A stretch of 64,000 nucleotides of DNA from Vibrio lentus (GCF_002875945.1 NZ_MCZK01000104.1:29923-93922); one strand, 5' to 3'; positions 32,290-40,862 are shown, counted from the stretch's first letter. Numbers and translations: made by a program. Notes: a model not told the origin generated them from the sequence alone.

Positions 32290-32598
32290 ATGATAGATAA
32301 CTTATTGGCTATTTTGTTTCTGTGCTTCTTTTGCTTTTTATTTTGGCAGCAGCGCAGGCAATCCGAGCTTGCGAAAGCTGCCATTGCGAGAAAGTGTAAA
32401 GAGCTAGACCTACAATTATTAAGTGTCGCCTTCAGTGGTCATAAACTTAAGATGCGCCATGAGCTAACGACCATTTGGCGCTGGCATACTGTGTACCAAT
32501 TTGAGTTTTCGGCATTAGGTGATGACCTGTACCAAGGAAAACTGACGATGGTAGGCTTCCGCTCTATGCGGTTTGAGCTACAGCCTCATAGAATGTAA
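32290..32598 (+). CDS. DUF3301 family membrane-anchored protein
   Basis: A 102-residue protein with one N-terminal membrane segment (LLAILFLCFFCFLFW, residues 5-19) and a basic cytoplasmic or periplasmic part (WRWHTVYQFEFSALGDDLYQ). Fits DUF3301. Function unknown. Its last 35 bases overlap the tail of the convergent GNAT gene. Confidence 0.8.
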   Translation: MIDNLLAILFLCFFCFLFWQQRRQSELAKAAIARKCKELDLQLLSVAFSGHKLKMRHELTTIWRWHTVYQFEFSALGDDLYQGKLTMVGFRSMRFELQPHRM

Positions 32599-33082
32599 CG
32601 TCGCAATACGCGGTATAACTATATTCATGAAAAGGGCCAAACTGATCTTGTTTGGTCTCTTTAAATGCAAAGCCTAACTTTTCGAGTAACTTAATCGATG
32701 GGTTATGACCGACATTAACGGTCGCGACCACATTCGTTAGGTGCTCTTCAAAACACACCAAACTGAAAAAAGGTTTTAGCACTTCGCTAGCAAGGCCTTG
32801 ATTCCAAAACTCCTTGTCTAGAATAAATCCCAGTTCATGCTTCCCTTCCTCAGACGAAACAAACAAATGTCCAAGGTATTCACGGGTTTGGTTATGGATA
32901 ATGGCACGACAAAAACCGACGTTGTCGTTCAATATTTCTTGAAATAGGTGTTTTGCAGAGGTAATAGAATGCGGCCCGTTCATTTCAGCACGATTAATGG
33001 GGCAGCAGTTCAACTTGATAAAGTCGTGTTGTAGCTGTTCAGTATAAGGTACTAACAGCGTTCTTGAGGTTGCTATCGTCAT
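32564..33082 (-). CDS. GNAT family N-acetyltransferase
   Basis: A 172-residue acyl-CoA-dependent transferase of the RimJ/RimL type, which modifies amines on proteins or small molecules. The start SRTLLVPYTEQLQHDFIKLN is typical of that subgroup, and the acetyl-CoA-binding region is ELGFILDKEFWNQGLASEVL, followed by NPSIKLLEKLGFAFKE. The substrate is unknown. Confidence 0.8.
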   Translation of the reverse strand: MTIATSRTLLVPYTEQLQHDFIKLNCCPINRAEMNGPHSITSAKHLFQEILNDNVGFCRAIIHNQTREYLGHLFVSSEEGKHELGFILDKEFWNQGLASEVLKPFFSLVCFEEHLTNVVATVNVGHNPSIKLLEKLGFAFKETKQDQFGPFHEYSYTAYCDVTFYEAVAQTA

Positions 33083-33185
33083 AAAACACTCCTTGTGTTG
33101 ACCATTAGCAGAAAAGCAGATGTCGCGCTCTTAGATAAAAGCTCCTGAATTAAAAAGAGCCCCTAGATAGAGAAAAGCCTCAGAT

Positions 33186-33598
33186 AAAGAAAAGCCCCGA
33201 CACCGAAGTGTCAGGGCTAGGGTCTTACTCGCAGCAGTCCGGCTACTAATAAATGCTCCATGCATCATCCATAATAGTGGCTGTAATCCTTCAGCTCTTT
33301 CCTTTACTTCGCCATCCTAGCGGTGTCCAATCATCCTGAAAGCTAACAATCCTAGTTAGCGCACATCACTTGTTCCGTGAGCGGTGTCCTTTACATCGTC
33401 CTGATGCTAATCCAACCCTTTAAATCCTAAAGGTGTCCATTGTCATTCCGTTGCAGCCAACTTCCTGTTAACTGACTGTATCCCTACAATGTCCTTACGC
33501 TCCATGCTTGACTACTCAATCCTAAGTAACCAAATCTTCATCCTGAAGATAACCAAATCCTTGGTGCTTTCCTGTTCCGTGTCAGAATCCTTCCGACA
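33186..33598 (-). ncRNA. csrB: CsrB-family regulatory RNA that sequesters CsrA
   Basis: About 410 bases without an ORF that on the minus strand contain some 27 GGA triplets, most as AGGA or GGAT and many between short inverted arms, for instance CTTCAGGATGAAG and CTAACTAGGATTGTTAG. These are CsrA-binding hairpins. The RNA ends in a strong terminator, AGCCCTGACAC-TTCG-GTGTCGGGGCT plus TTTTC, at 33217-33187. The 5' end GTCGGAAGGA resembles the start of E. coli CsrB, and GGACTGCTGCGA near the 3' end also resembles it. A -10 hexamer TAAATT lies at 33610-33605 and a weak -35 TTGTCC at 33632-33627. Vibrios carry several CsrB copies; which one this is cannot be told. Confidence 0.92.
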
Positions 33599-33755
33599 AG
33601 GTTTAATTTACGCGATTTAGGATTTCGGACAATAGATTTGCATCACATTTTGAATTCAAGAAAGTTGTTAATTATATAAAACAATTAAAATTCAATCACT
33701 TGGTTATATGCATATCAATCTCTCTAGAGAACTATTTGTGTTATCTCACAGCCTT

Positions 33756-33773
33756 TGTAAGAGATCTCTCACA
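33756..33773. promoter_or_regulatory. VarA/UvrY (GacA-type) binding site upstream of csrB
   Basis: TGTAAG-AGATCT-CTCACA matches the GacA/UvrY consensus TGTAAG-N6-CTTACA with one mismatch. It lies about 160 bases upstream of the inferred csrB start, similar to the distance seen for Gac-controlled csr/rsm RNA genes. It supports activation by the VarS/VarA two-component system. Confidence 0.7.
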
Positions 33774-33850
33774 CGCGATGGGCGGTTTTATGATTCGCTA
33801 TCATTCACTGGAGCGAGTAAAATGACAAAATACTAAAAATGGAGGTCAAC

Positions 33851-34138
33851 ATGCTGACAAAAGATGTGTCTGAAGAGTTGAAATCAGTGCTTGAAGGACT
33901 GCAAGCACAAGGGAAAGAGCCAACAGTTGCTTTAGTTAAAGCTCGTATGAGCACATCCGTTCCGATGCCAGCTTTAATCATGACTATCAAAAGCTGGAAA
34001 AGTGCGAATCGTGTACCTAAAGTGGAAGTCGCGACACAAGAAGAGCCGGCACTTGATCGTGTTAGCCAACTGGAAAAGCAAATCCTTGAACTTACCGCTC
34101 GCGTTGCCACGCTTGAGGCTAAGTTAACTGAACAATAA
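33851..34138 (+). CDS. Small KfrA-like coiled-coil protein
   Basis: A 95-residue protein starting MLTKDVSEELKSVLEGL. The N-terminal 50 residues resemble the KfrA N-terminal helix-turn-helix (EPTVALVKARMSTSVPMPALIMTIKSW shown as EPTVALVKARMSTSVPMPAL), which binds DNA in plasmid KfrA. Residues 64-93 form a leucine-zipper-like coiled coil (LEKQILELTARVATLEAKL). Start chosen at 33851 because GGAGG lies five bases ahead; the ATG at 33839 lacks one. The last codons and stop lie inside a 16-bp tandem repeat. Role unknown; DNA binding is inference. Confidence 0.65.
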   Translation: MLTKDVSEELKSVLEGLQAQGKEPTVALVKARMSTSVPMPALIMTIKSWKSANRVPKVEVATQEEPALDRVSQLEKQILELTARVATLEAKLTEQ

Positions 34139-34228
34139 ATTAACTGAGTAATAAGTTAACGGAGCAATAAGTTAACTGGCCAATAAGGCAACTGAGCAAT
34201 GAGTTGACCGATAAATAAGCTAACAGAG
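34117..34228. repeat. Degenerate 16-bp tandem repeat, seven units
   Basis: Units begin at 34117, 34133, 34149, 34165, 34181, 34197 and 34213, consensus CAATAAGTTAACTGAG. Units 2 to 4 are closest to each other; later units drift. The first unit and start of the second are the C-terminal codons and stop of the preceding gene; the rest fills the gap to the next gene. Confidence 0.85.
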
Positions 34229-34240
34229 AAATAGAACACT

Positions 34241-34684
34241 ATGAAGATATGGGTTGATGCGGACGCTTGTCCCAAGGTTATCCGAGAAACAATCGTACGC
34301 GCAGCTGAACGCACAGGGGTGGAATGTACCTTTGTCGCGAACCATTTGGTTCCCGTTCCCAAGCGTAATAACATTCACTCAATTCAAGTCCCAAGCGGGT
34401 TTGATATTGCAGATGATGAAATCGTAAAACGCACTGAGCCCGGCGATCTGGTGATTACCTCTGACATTCCTCTGGCTGATGAAGTGATCACCAAAGGTGC
34501 GCTTGCTTTAAGCTCTCGCGGCGAGCTTTACACCAAAGAGACCATTAAAGCGCGTCTCAACATTCGCGACTTTATGGATACTATGCGTTCAAGCGGTATC
34601 CAAACTGGCGGACCAGGCACCCTTTCTCAGACCGACCGTCGTGAGTTCGCAAACCACCTCGATCGCCTGCTAGCAAAACGCTAA
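34241..34684 (+). CDS. YaiI/YqxD family protein (UPF0178)
   Basis: A 147-residue protein of the YaiI/YqxD (DUF188) family, which has a PIN-like fold. Family motifs: [20 protein letters not shown] at the start, [15 protein letters not shown] and the C-terminal [20 protein letters not shown]. The acidic residues are those expected for a metal-dependent nuclease site, but no activity is established. It begins 12 bases after the tandem repeat ends, with only a weak ribosome binding site (GAGA). Confidence 0.9.
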   Translation: MKIWVDADACPKVIRETIVRAAERTGVECTFVANHLVPVPKRNNIHSIQVPSGFDIADDEIVKRTEPGDLVITSDIPLADEVITKGALALSSRGELYTKETIKARLNIRDFMDTMRSSGIQTGGPGTLSQTDRREFANHLDRLLAKR

Positions 34685-34699
34685 CCTCGACTTTTCTTA

Positions 34700-34727
34700 T
34701 TAAGAGATAGTTCAAAGCCATCTCTTA
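34700..34727 (+). terminator. Possible terminator after the YaiI-family gene
   Basis: Stem TAAGAGAT / ATCTCTTA with an 11-12 base loop, but no T-tract follows. It may be only a 3'-end hairpin. Confidence 0.4.
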
Positions 34728-34760
34728 GTCGCAATGGCTCAGATGAAATTTTAATCGACA

Positions 34761-34796
34761 TACTCCGTTCTTGATATTTATTGCAATAACGGAGTA
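34761..34796 (+). promoter_or_regulatory. Leader hairpin covering the ribosome binding site of the OmpV gene
   Basis: TACTCCGTT at 34761-34769 pairs perfectly with AACGGAGTA at 34788-34796 (9 bp, 18-base loop). The GGAG that serves the ATG at 34803 lies inside the 3' arm. Opening or closing of this stem should control translation. Confidence 0.55.
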
Positions 34797-34802
34797 TTGC
34801 TT

Positions 34803-35558
34803 ATGATTCGTCGAATCGCCCTCTCGCTATCCATTGTTTTTGGCAGCACCCAACTTTCTTTTGCCGATGAACACTTTGCTGATGAAGGCTTTGCAGATCA
34901 AGAGTACGGAATCATCGGAGGCAGCATCACCTATGGTGAAAGTGTTTTCTCCACTAAAAGTGCCCCTCAATTTGGCGCGACACCTAACCTATTCTATTCA
35001 GGTCCAAAAGGCTTTATCGATGGTAGCCTAGCCAATTGGCAACTGCTGCCTTACGTAGGGTTATCTGGAAATTGGCGCTTTGCTGAAGTGTCAGACACTT
35101 TCGTGAACCTACCTAACGGCATTCAAGATAGAGATGGTAATGGAGAGCTGGGGATAACCTTAGGAACGGTAGGCGCACGCCTCACCTACTTACACGACGT
35201 GACTTCAGAACATGATGGCTACGAAGTTCAGCTTCACCTAGGCAGAACGTTAGAAACCTGGACGCAGCCATTCACCATTACACCCTACCTAGAAGTCGAT
35301 TATCGTGATAAGAAACTGTCCAATCACCTGTATGGTATTTCTAACACCGAATCTTCTGCCTCAGGGTTAAATCAGTTTGATGCGGGTTCGACGTTTGTTT
35401 ATCAAGCGGGGTTAATCGGGCTCTATGAGTTCACGCCAACTTGGATTGGTATCGCTCGAGCAGACTTGATTCATCACGACAGCGACAGCGCGTTGATACA
35501 ACGAGACTTGGGCTGGTCATTCGAACTAGGCGTTACCTATCGGTTTGCAGGATTGTAA
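34803..35558 (+). CDS. MipA/OmpV family outer-membrane protein
   Basis: A 251-residue outer-membrane beta-barrel. Signal peptide MIRRIALSLSIVFGSTQLSFA, mature protein DEHFADEGFADQEYGIIGGS, and a C-terminal beta strand ending YRFAGL. Matches the MipA/OmpV family, whose members include vibrio OmpV and scaffold-type MipA. Start at 34803, eight bases after GGAG; a TTG two codons earlier is too close. A terminator follows. Function in this organism unknown. Confidence 0.85.
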   Translation: MIRRIALSLSIVFGSTQLSFADEHFADEGFADQEYGIIGGSITYGESVFSTKSAPQFGATPNLFYSGPKGFIDGSLANWQLLPYVGLSGNWRFAEVSDTFVNLPNGIQDRDGNGELGITLGTVGARLTYLHDVTSEHDGYEVQLHLGRTLETWTQPFTITPYLEVDYRDKKLSNHLYGISNTESSASGLNQFDAGSTFVYQAGLIGLYEFTPTWIGIARADLIHHDSDSALIQRDLGWSFELGVTYRFAGL

Positions 35559-35576
35559 GTTTATTGACTCAAACAA

Positions 35577-35604
35577 AAAGAGCCTGCATCAATGCAGGCT
35601 CTTT
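35577..35604. terminator. Bidirectional terminator between OmpV and AbgT genes
   Basis: Perfect 12-bp stem AAAGAGCCTGCA / TGCAGGCTCTTT with a 4-base loop; T-rich on the minus-strand exit (TTTTTGTTT). Confidence 0.85.
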
Positions 35605-35663
35605 GGTATATCGTCTTATATTCAGTTAATAAGCGAATCGAAATGTTCGCCTATCACAGTTCA

Positions 35664-37250
35664 CTAAGGCGTGTAGTACGTTGCAGCGCCTGGACCTACT
35701 GGTAGACCGAATACGAAGACCCATAGGTAGAACAAGATGCTCCAACCGAACATGAATACCATTGAGTAAGGCAACATGGTTGCGATCAGTGTACCGATAC
35801 CTAGGTTCTTCATGTAGCGAGTAGCTACGGCAAGGATAAGACCGAAGTAGCTCATCATTGGTGTAATGATGTTGGTTGTTGAATCACCGATACGGTAAGC
35901 CGCTTGAATCGTTTCAGGTGCGTAGCCTACTAGCATCAACATTGGAACGAAGATTGGCGCCGTTACTGCCCACTGTGCAGAAGCTGAACCGATCATCAGG
36001 TTAATGAAGCCACACATTAGGATGAATGCGAAGAACAACATTGGACCCGTTAGGCCGATATCCTGAAGGAATGTTGCGCCACCTACAGCGACCACTTGAC
36101 CAAAGTTCGTCCACTTAAAGAAAGCAACAAACTGTGCAGCAAAGAATACAAGAACAATGTACATGCCCATTGAAGACATAGACGTTGCCATTGCATTAAT
36201 CACATCACGGTCATTCTTCATTGAACCGGTAATTTTGCCGTAAACAAAACCAGGAATAGCAAAGAATACAAAGATAAACGCTACGATACTTTTCAGGAAT
36301 GGAGAGCCTGAAATCGTGCCCGCCTCTGAACGTAGAACACCGTCAGCAGGAACAACAGTCCAAGCTAAAAGCGCACTCACGATTAATACAGCGACACCCG
36401 CTAATCTAAGGCCTTTCTTCTCAATAGCAGTAAGCTTACCCATTGAGTCATTTGAAAGATCTTCAGACGCGTCTTCGTCATTGTATTTACCCAGTTTAGG
36501 TTCAACAATCTTCTCTGTTACCAATGCACCGGCAATCGAGATAAAGAAGGTCGAAATAAACATGAAGTACCAGTTTGATTCAGGGCCAACAGAGTAAGAT
36601 GGATCAAGCATTTGTGCTGCTGTTTCTGTAATACCAGAAAGCAGTGGGTCAACCGTACCGATAAGTAGGTTTGCAGAATAACCACCAGATACACCAGCAA
36701 ATGCTGCCGCTAGACCTGCTAATGGGTGACGACCCAATGAGTGGAAAAGCATTGCTGCAAGAGGGATAAGTACTACGTAACCCAGCTCTGAAGCCGTGTT
36801 AGAGATAATACCGGCAAATACCACGGTTACAGTAACCATGCGTTGAGATGCGCCCATTACCATGCCACGCATTGCCGCAGATAATAGACCTGAGTGTTCA
36901 GCAATCGCAACACCTAGCATTGCAACAAGCACGGTACCAAGTGGCGCAAAGCCAACAAAGTTCGAAACTAGATTCGTTACGATGAGTTGTAAGCCTTCAG
37001 CATTAAGTAAGCTTACAACGTGGATCATGCCATCAGCAGCACGACCGCTAGCACCTTCTGGGCGAGGATCCATTACAGATACTTCGAAGTAACCAGCAAT
37101 TCCTGAAGATACTAGGATTGCGACACAGAAGATTGCGAAAAGAGTGATTGGGTGGGGTAAAAGGTTCCCCAAATATTCAACGCCATCGAGAAAGCGGGTA
37201 AAAATAGGTTTCTTTGGCGAGTTGTTTTTTATTGAAGCTGATGAACTCAT
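35664..37250 (-). CDS. AbgT family transporter
   Basis: A 528-residue inner-membrane protein with about a dozen membrane segments, matching the AbgT family (p-aminobenzoyl-glutamate uptake in E. coli; sulfonamide efflux in some members). Typical sequence is RFLDGVEYLGNLLPHPITLF near the N-terminus, GVSGGYSANLLIGTVDPLLS, and SASAQWAVTAPIFVPMLM. Start at 37250 has AGGAGGG five bases ahead; the frame is open 28 codons further up but without a ribosome binding site. No peptidase partner genes (abgA/abgB) are adjacent. Substrate uncertain. Confidence 0.88.
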   Translation of the reverse strand: MSSSASIKNNSPKKPIFTRFLDGVEYLGNLLPHPITLFAIFCVAILVSSGIAGYFEVSVMDPRPEGASGRAADGMIHVVSLLNAEGLQLIVTNLVSNFVGFAPLGTVLVAMLGVAIAEHSGLLSAAMRGMVMGASQRMVTVTVVFAGIISNTASELGYVVLIPLAAMLFHSLGRHPLAGLAAAFAGVSGGYSANLLIGTVDPLLSGITETAAQMLDPSYSVGPESNWYFMFISTFFISIAGALVTEKIVEPKLGKYNDEDASEDLSNDSMGKLTAIEKKGLRLAGVAVLIVSALLAWTVVPADGVLRSEAGTISGSPFLKSIVAFIFVFFAIPGFVYGKITGSMKNDRDVINAMATSMSSMGMYIVLVFFAAQFVAFFKWTNFGQVVAVGGATFLQDIGLTGPMLFFAFILMCGFINLMIGSASAQWAVTAPIFVPMLMLVGYAPETIQAAYRIGDSTTNIITPMMSYFGLILAVATRYMKNLGIGTLIATMLPYSMVFMFGWSILFYLWVFVFGLPVGPGAATYYTP

Positions 37251-37636
37251 CAGTTCCCTCCTTGTAGTGATTCCTGTGCAATTGTGACAAAAATGTTCAA
37301 ATTGCCAGCGCAGAGTACGCGACAAAATTATCAATTAGAAATTCAAAATGTTACAAAATGTGTAACAAACGACGACTTTTAACTCCATTTGAACAATTAA
37401 TTAGCAAATAAATCTACATTAAATACAAAAACTAGATTTATAATTCACAACCACGCATTCACTAGAAATATAACTCACAATATAACCCATTGATTCACTT
37501 GAAAATAAAACACACCATACTCTAAAGTGCAGTTCTATATTGGCCAAAGTTCCTCTCGAAGGAAAAGAAAAACAGACAAATGAATGAAGTTTGACTTTCC
37601 CCTCGTTTTTACACACGCGTCACATCATATTGACGG
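37251..37636. other. AT-rich intergenic region, no gene seen
   Basis: The 386 bases between the AbgT gene and rpmJ2 contain no convincing ORF, RNA or strong hairpin. They hold the upstream region of the AbgT gene and the 3' end of the rpmE2-rpmJ2 transcript. Confidence 0.6.
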
Positions 37637-37762
37637 TTATTTTTGAACCGCTTTAAATCTTGGATTGGATTTACAGATGACATAGTGACGCCCTCTACGC
37701 TTAACGATCTGGCAATCGGGGTGACGGCTTTTCGCACTTTTAAGTGATTTAATAACTTTCAT
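37637..37762 (-). CDS. rpmJ2: 50S ribosomal protein L36, zinc-independent paralogue
   Basis: A 41-residue protein, [20 protein letters not shown] followed by [21 protein letters not shown]. This is the YkgO type of L36: it keeps the L36 fold motif but lacks the four zinc ligands of normal L36. It replaces that protein on the ribosome when zinc is scarce. Its ATG overlaps the rpmE2 stop (TAATG), so the two are co-translated and share the Zur box upstream. Confidence 0.93.
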   Translation of the reverse strand: MKVIKSLKSAKSRHPDCQIVKRRGRHYVICKSNPRFKAVQK

Positions 37763-38022
37763 TACTTAGCTCCCTTGCCTAATTGACCAAAGCGACGAGT
37801 AAAGTTAGCAACACGTCCCTCTTTATGTAGCACTCTCTGTTTACCTGTATAGAAAGGATGCGATTTTGCAGACACTTCAATCGTGAAATAAGGATAAGTA
37901 TTACCATCTTCCCATTCGATAGTACGCTCTGTTTTCAAGGTTGAGCCAATCAAGAAGTACTCATCAACACTGGTGTCGTGGAACACCACTGTGCGGTAGT
38001 CCGGGTGGATATTCGGTTTCAT
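37762..38022 (-). CDS. rpmE2: 50S ribosomal protein L31 type B
   Basis: Zinc-independent L31 (YkgM type), 86 residues. Starts [20 protein letters not shown], contains [16 protein letters not shown] sequence ([15 protein letters not shown]) and lacks the CxxC of zinc-binding L31. Under zinc starvation it replaces the usual L31 and so frees zinc. Upstream Zur-type box and the coupled rpmJ2 fit that role. Confidence 0.94.
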   Translation of the reverse strand: MKPNIHPDYRTVVFHDTSVDEYFLIGSTLKTERTIEWEDGNTYPYFTIEVSAKSHPFYTGKQRVLHKEGRVANFTRRFGQLGKGAK

Positions 38023-38043
38023 TGTATTTCCCTAAATAATTAA

Positions 38044-38062
38044 ATTGATACGTTATAACATT
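38044..38062. promoter_or_regulatory. Zur-type box for rpmE2-rpmJ2
   Basis: ATTGATACGTTATAACATT matches the gamma-proteobacterial Zur consensus AATGTTATAnTATAACATT at 14 of 18 defined positions, with the right half perfect. It is 22 bases upstream of the rpmE2 start. Confidence 0.65.
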
Positions 38063-38081
38063 GCAAATGATAATTATTATC
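38063..38081. promoter_or_regulatory. Fur-type box next to the Zur box
   Basis: GCAAATGATAATTATTATC matches the 19-bp Fur consensus GATAATGATAATCATTATC at 16 of 19 positions. It directly abuts the Zur-like box and lies between rpmE2 and trmO. Confidence 0.55.
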
Positions 38082-38146
38082 AAAAGAAAAACAAGCGATT
38101 TTATGATATTTTTCTGCCATAGATCGTAATTAGAGAACGTCCACTC

Positions 38147-38842
38147 ATGTACTCCATTGAACCTATTGGCTTTATAGAGTCTCCTTATAAAGAGAAGTTC
38201 GCGGTACCAAGGCAACCTAGATTGGTGCCGACATCCACCTCCAGAGTCAGGCTGGTTGACGCGGCAAACTGTCTTGAGTCTGTTCGTGATATTGAGCAAT
38301 TTAGCCATGTGTGGTTGTTGTTTTTGTTCGATAAGAACCTTGAAGCGGGCTGGAAACCAACCGTGAGGCCACCTCGACTGGGCGGTAATGAACGCATTGG
38401 TGTCTTCGCATCGCGTGCCACCTTTAGGCCGAATGGAATAGGCATGTCTGCAGTTGAACTCAAAGGTGCATCTCAGGAAAAGGGACAAACTTGGTTGGAG
38501 TTGGGCAGTGTTGATCTCGTTGACGGCACGCCTATCATCGACATCAAACCTTATATCCCCTACTCGGATTCGATTCCCGATGCACTAGGAGGGTTTGCCG
38601 CCGATGAACCCGAAGTGTTAGATGTGAACTTTTCGCAGCAAGCCCAAAGTAAGCTGTCCGATCACCCACAGGCGCGCCATATCATTCAGGTGATCAAAGA
38701 AGTGCTAGGCCAAGATCCGCGCCCCGCCTATAAGAAAGGTAAGCCAGACAGTAAAGAATATGCGGTAAATTTGTTCGATCTTAACGTGAAATTCGTTGTT
38801 GAAACGCTTTTCATCAATGTTACCGACATTGAACGCTTTTGA
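38147..38842 (+). CDS. trmO: tRNA (N6-threonylcarbamoyl-A37) methyltransferase TrmO
   Basis: SAM-dependent enzyme that methylates t6A37 in tRNA-Thr to m6t6A37 (formerly YaeB/TsaA). A 231-residue protein with the VirR/TsaA-fold motifs IGFIESPYKEKFAVPRQP, HVWLLFLFDKN, RATFRPNGIGMSAVEL and DGTPIIDIKPYIPY; ends PRPAYKKGKPDSKEYAVNLFD in the C-terminal domain. Divergent from rpmE2, next to proS as in E. coli. Confidence 0.94.
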   Translation: MYSIEPIGFIESPYKEKFAVPRQPRLVPTSTSRVRLVDAANCLESVRDIEQFSHVWLLFLFDKNLEAGWKPTVRPPRLGGNERIGVFASRATFRPNGIGMSAVELKGASQEKGQTWLELGSVDLVDGTPIIDIKPYIPYSDSIPDALGGFAADEPEVLDVNFSQQAQSKLSDHPQARHIIQVIKEVLGQDPRPAYKKGKPDSKEYAVNLFDLNVKFVVETLFINVTDIERF

Positions 38843-38880
38843 GATCCCAAATAGGCTGATATTATATGCGGCTATATCAG

Positions 38881-38909
38881 ATTTGCTGTCGTCACTCACT
38901 GCAGCAAAT
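38881..38909 (+). terminator. Rho-independent terminator of trmO
   Basis: Stem ATTTGCTG / CAGCAAAT with a 13-base loop followed by TTTCTTTT, 38 bases after the trmO stop. Confidence 0.7.
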
Positions 38910-38943
38910 TTTCTTTTATCAATGATGAAACGGATACCATAGA

Positions 38944-40662
38944 ATGCGTACCAGTAACTACCTTCTTTCTACTCTGAAAGAGACTCCAAACGACGCAGAA
39001 GTTATCAGCCACCAGCTGATGCTACGTGCAGGTATGATCCGTAAGCTAGCTTCAGGTTTATATACTTGGCTACCTACTGGTCTACGTGTACTGCGTAAAG
39101 TCGAAAATATCGTTCGCCAAGAGATCGATAATGCAGGTGCCGTTGAAATCTTGATGCCCGTAGTTCAACCGTTTGAGCTTTGGGAAGAGACTGGCCGTTC
39201 TGAAAAGATGGGCCCTGAGCTACTTCGTTTCACAGACCGTCACTCTCGTCCGTTCGTTCTTAGCCCAACAGCTGAAGAAGTAGTGACGAGCTTAGTACGT
39301 AACGAGATCAGCTCTTACAAACAGCTACCTCTAAACCTGTACCAAATCCAGACTAAATTCCGTGATGAACGCCGCCCTCGTTTTGGCGTAATGCGTGCAC
39401 GTGAATTCTCTATGATGGATGCGTACAGCTTTGATATCGACAAAGAAGGCTTAGAAAAGTCTTACCAAGCGATGCACGATGCTTACTGTAAAGCATTCGA
39501 CCGCATGGGCCTTGAGTACCGTCCAGTATTGGCAGACTCTGGCGCAATCGGCGGCAGCGGCTCTCAAGAGTTCCACGTGCTTGCTGAAAGCGGCGAAGAC
39601 CTAATCGCATTCTCTTCTGAGTCTGATTACGCAGCGAACATCGAGAAAGCAGAAGCACTCGCTCCTACTGAAGAAGTTGCAGCGCCTACTCAAGAGATGG
39701 AACTGGTTGATACGCCAAACGCAAAAACAATTGCTGAGCTTGTAGAGCAACACGGTCTAGCAATCGAGAAGACCGTTAAGACTCTATTCGTTAAAGCGTC
39801 TGATGAAGTAGAAACAGATATCATTGCTCTAATCATCCGTGGTGATCACGAGCTTAACGAAGTGAAAGCAGAAAACCTTCCACAGATCGCTTCTCCACTA
39901 GAGATGGCTTCTGAAGAAGAAATCCGTGCACTTGTTGGCGCTGGTCCTGGTTCACTAGGTCCTGTTGGTCTAGAGCTACCATTCATCGTTGACCGCTCTG
40001 TTGCTGTAATGAGTGACTTCGGCGCTGGCGCGAACGTAGACGGTAAGCACTACTTCGGTATTAACTGGGGTCGTGACGTTGAGCTTGCTCAAGTTGAAGA
40101 CCTACGTAACGTTGTTGAAGGCGACCTTAGCCCATGTGGTCAAGGTACTATCCAGCTTAAGCGCGGTATCGAAGTTGGTCACATCTTCCAGCTAGGTAAC
40201 ACTTACTCTAAAGCAATGAACTGTAACGTGCTTGGTCCTGATGGTAAGAGCGTAATCCTAGAAATGGGTTGTTACGGTATCGGTGTTTCACGTGTTGTTG
40301 CATCTGCTATCGAGCAAAACCACGATAAATTCGGTATCACTTGGCCTGACGCACTAGCACCGTTCCAAGTTGCTATCGTACCAATGAACATGCACAAATC
40401 TGAGCGCGTTAAAGAAGCCGCTGAGAAGCTATACGCTGAATTAACAGCTATGGGTATCGAAGTACTATTTGATGACCGTAAAGAGCGTCCAGGTGTTATG
40501 TTTAAAGATATCGAGCTAGTGGGTATTCCTCACACGATCGTTATCGGTGATCGCAGCATGGACGAAGGTAACTTCGAATACAAAAACCGTCGTACTGGTG
40601 ATAAAGAAGTTATCGCAATGGACACGGTTATCGAGCACCTTAAGTCTCAACTAGCTAAGTAA
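38944..40662 (+). CDS. proS: Prolyl-tRNA synthetase
   Basis: Class II aminoacyl-tRNA synthetase, 572 residues as in E. coli. [20 protein letters not shown] starts the protein; motif 2 is [21 protein letters not shown], with the proline-binding residues following; the INS editing domain that clears Ala-tRNA(Pro) spans about residues 225-405 and contains [13 protein letters not shown] sequence; motif 3 [17 protein letters not shown] lies near residue 445. The anticodon-binding domain ends the protein. A terminator follows. Confidence 0.97.
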   Translation: MRTSNYLLSTLKETPNDAEVISHQLMLRAGMIRKLASGLYTWLPTGLRVLRKVENIVRQEIDNAGAVEILMPVVQPFELWEETGRSEKMGPELLRFTDRHSRPFVLSPTAEEVVTSLVRNEISSYKQLPLNLYQIQTKFRDERRPRFGVMRAREFSMMDAYSFDIDKEGLEKSYQAMHDAYCKAFDRMGLEYRPVLADSGAIGGSGSQEFHVLAESGEDLIAFSSESDYAANIEKAEALAPTEEVAAPTQEMELVDTPNAKTIAELVEQHGLAIEKTVKTLFVKASDEVETDIIALIIRGDHELNEVKAENLPQIASPLEMASEEEIRALVGAGPGSLGPVGLELPFIVDRSVAVMSDFGAGANVDGKHYFGINWGRDVELAQVEDLRNVVEGDLSPCGQGTIQLKRGIEVGHIFQLGNTYSKAMNCNVLGPDGKSVILEMGCYGIGVSRVVASAIEQNHDKFGITWPDALAPFQVAIVPMNMHKSERVKEAAEKLYAELTAMGIEVLFDDRKERPGVMFKDIELVGIPHTIVIGDRSMDEGNFEYKNRRTGDKEVIAMDTVIEHLKSQLAK

Positions 40663-40702
40663 TCCGATTACTTACTAGCTAATAGAAAGTTAGTTAGATA
40701 TT

Positions 40703-40730
40703 GAAAGGCTGCCATTAGGTGGCCTTTTTT
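40703..40730 (+). terminator. Rho-independent terminator of proS
   Basis: AAAGGC...GCCTTT stem with a T-tract (CCTTTTTT), 40 bases past the proS stop. Confidence 0.8.
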
Positions 40731-40862
40731 GTGCCTGTCGTTTCTCTTCAAACTCCCTTCTATTTATCAGTAGAGTAAATAACGTAAGTTAATCCCCTGT
40801 TCATCTTTAAATCCGTATATTGGTTTCAACTACTCTTTGACACATTTACATTGGAGGTATCG

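Noticed and set aside
33737..33750. TGTG-TTATCT-CACA upstream of csrB as a CRP or second VarA site
   Set aside because: The spacing is two bases short for CRP, and it lacks the TAAG/CTTA core of a VarA site.
37419..37616. Possible 65-residue protein upstream of the AbgT gene
   Set aside because: AT-rich chance frame with Cys- and Phe-rich composition and no ribosome binding site.
37964..38488. Possible 174-residue protein on the minus strand opposite trmO
   Set aside because: It is antisense to the well-supported trmO and runs through the Zur/Fur boxes into rpmE2 in another frame.
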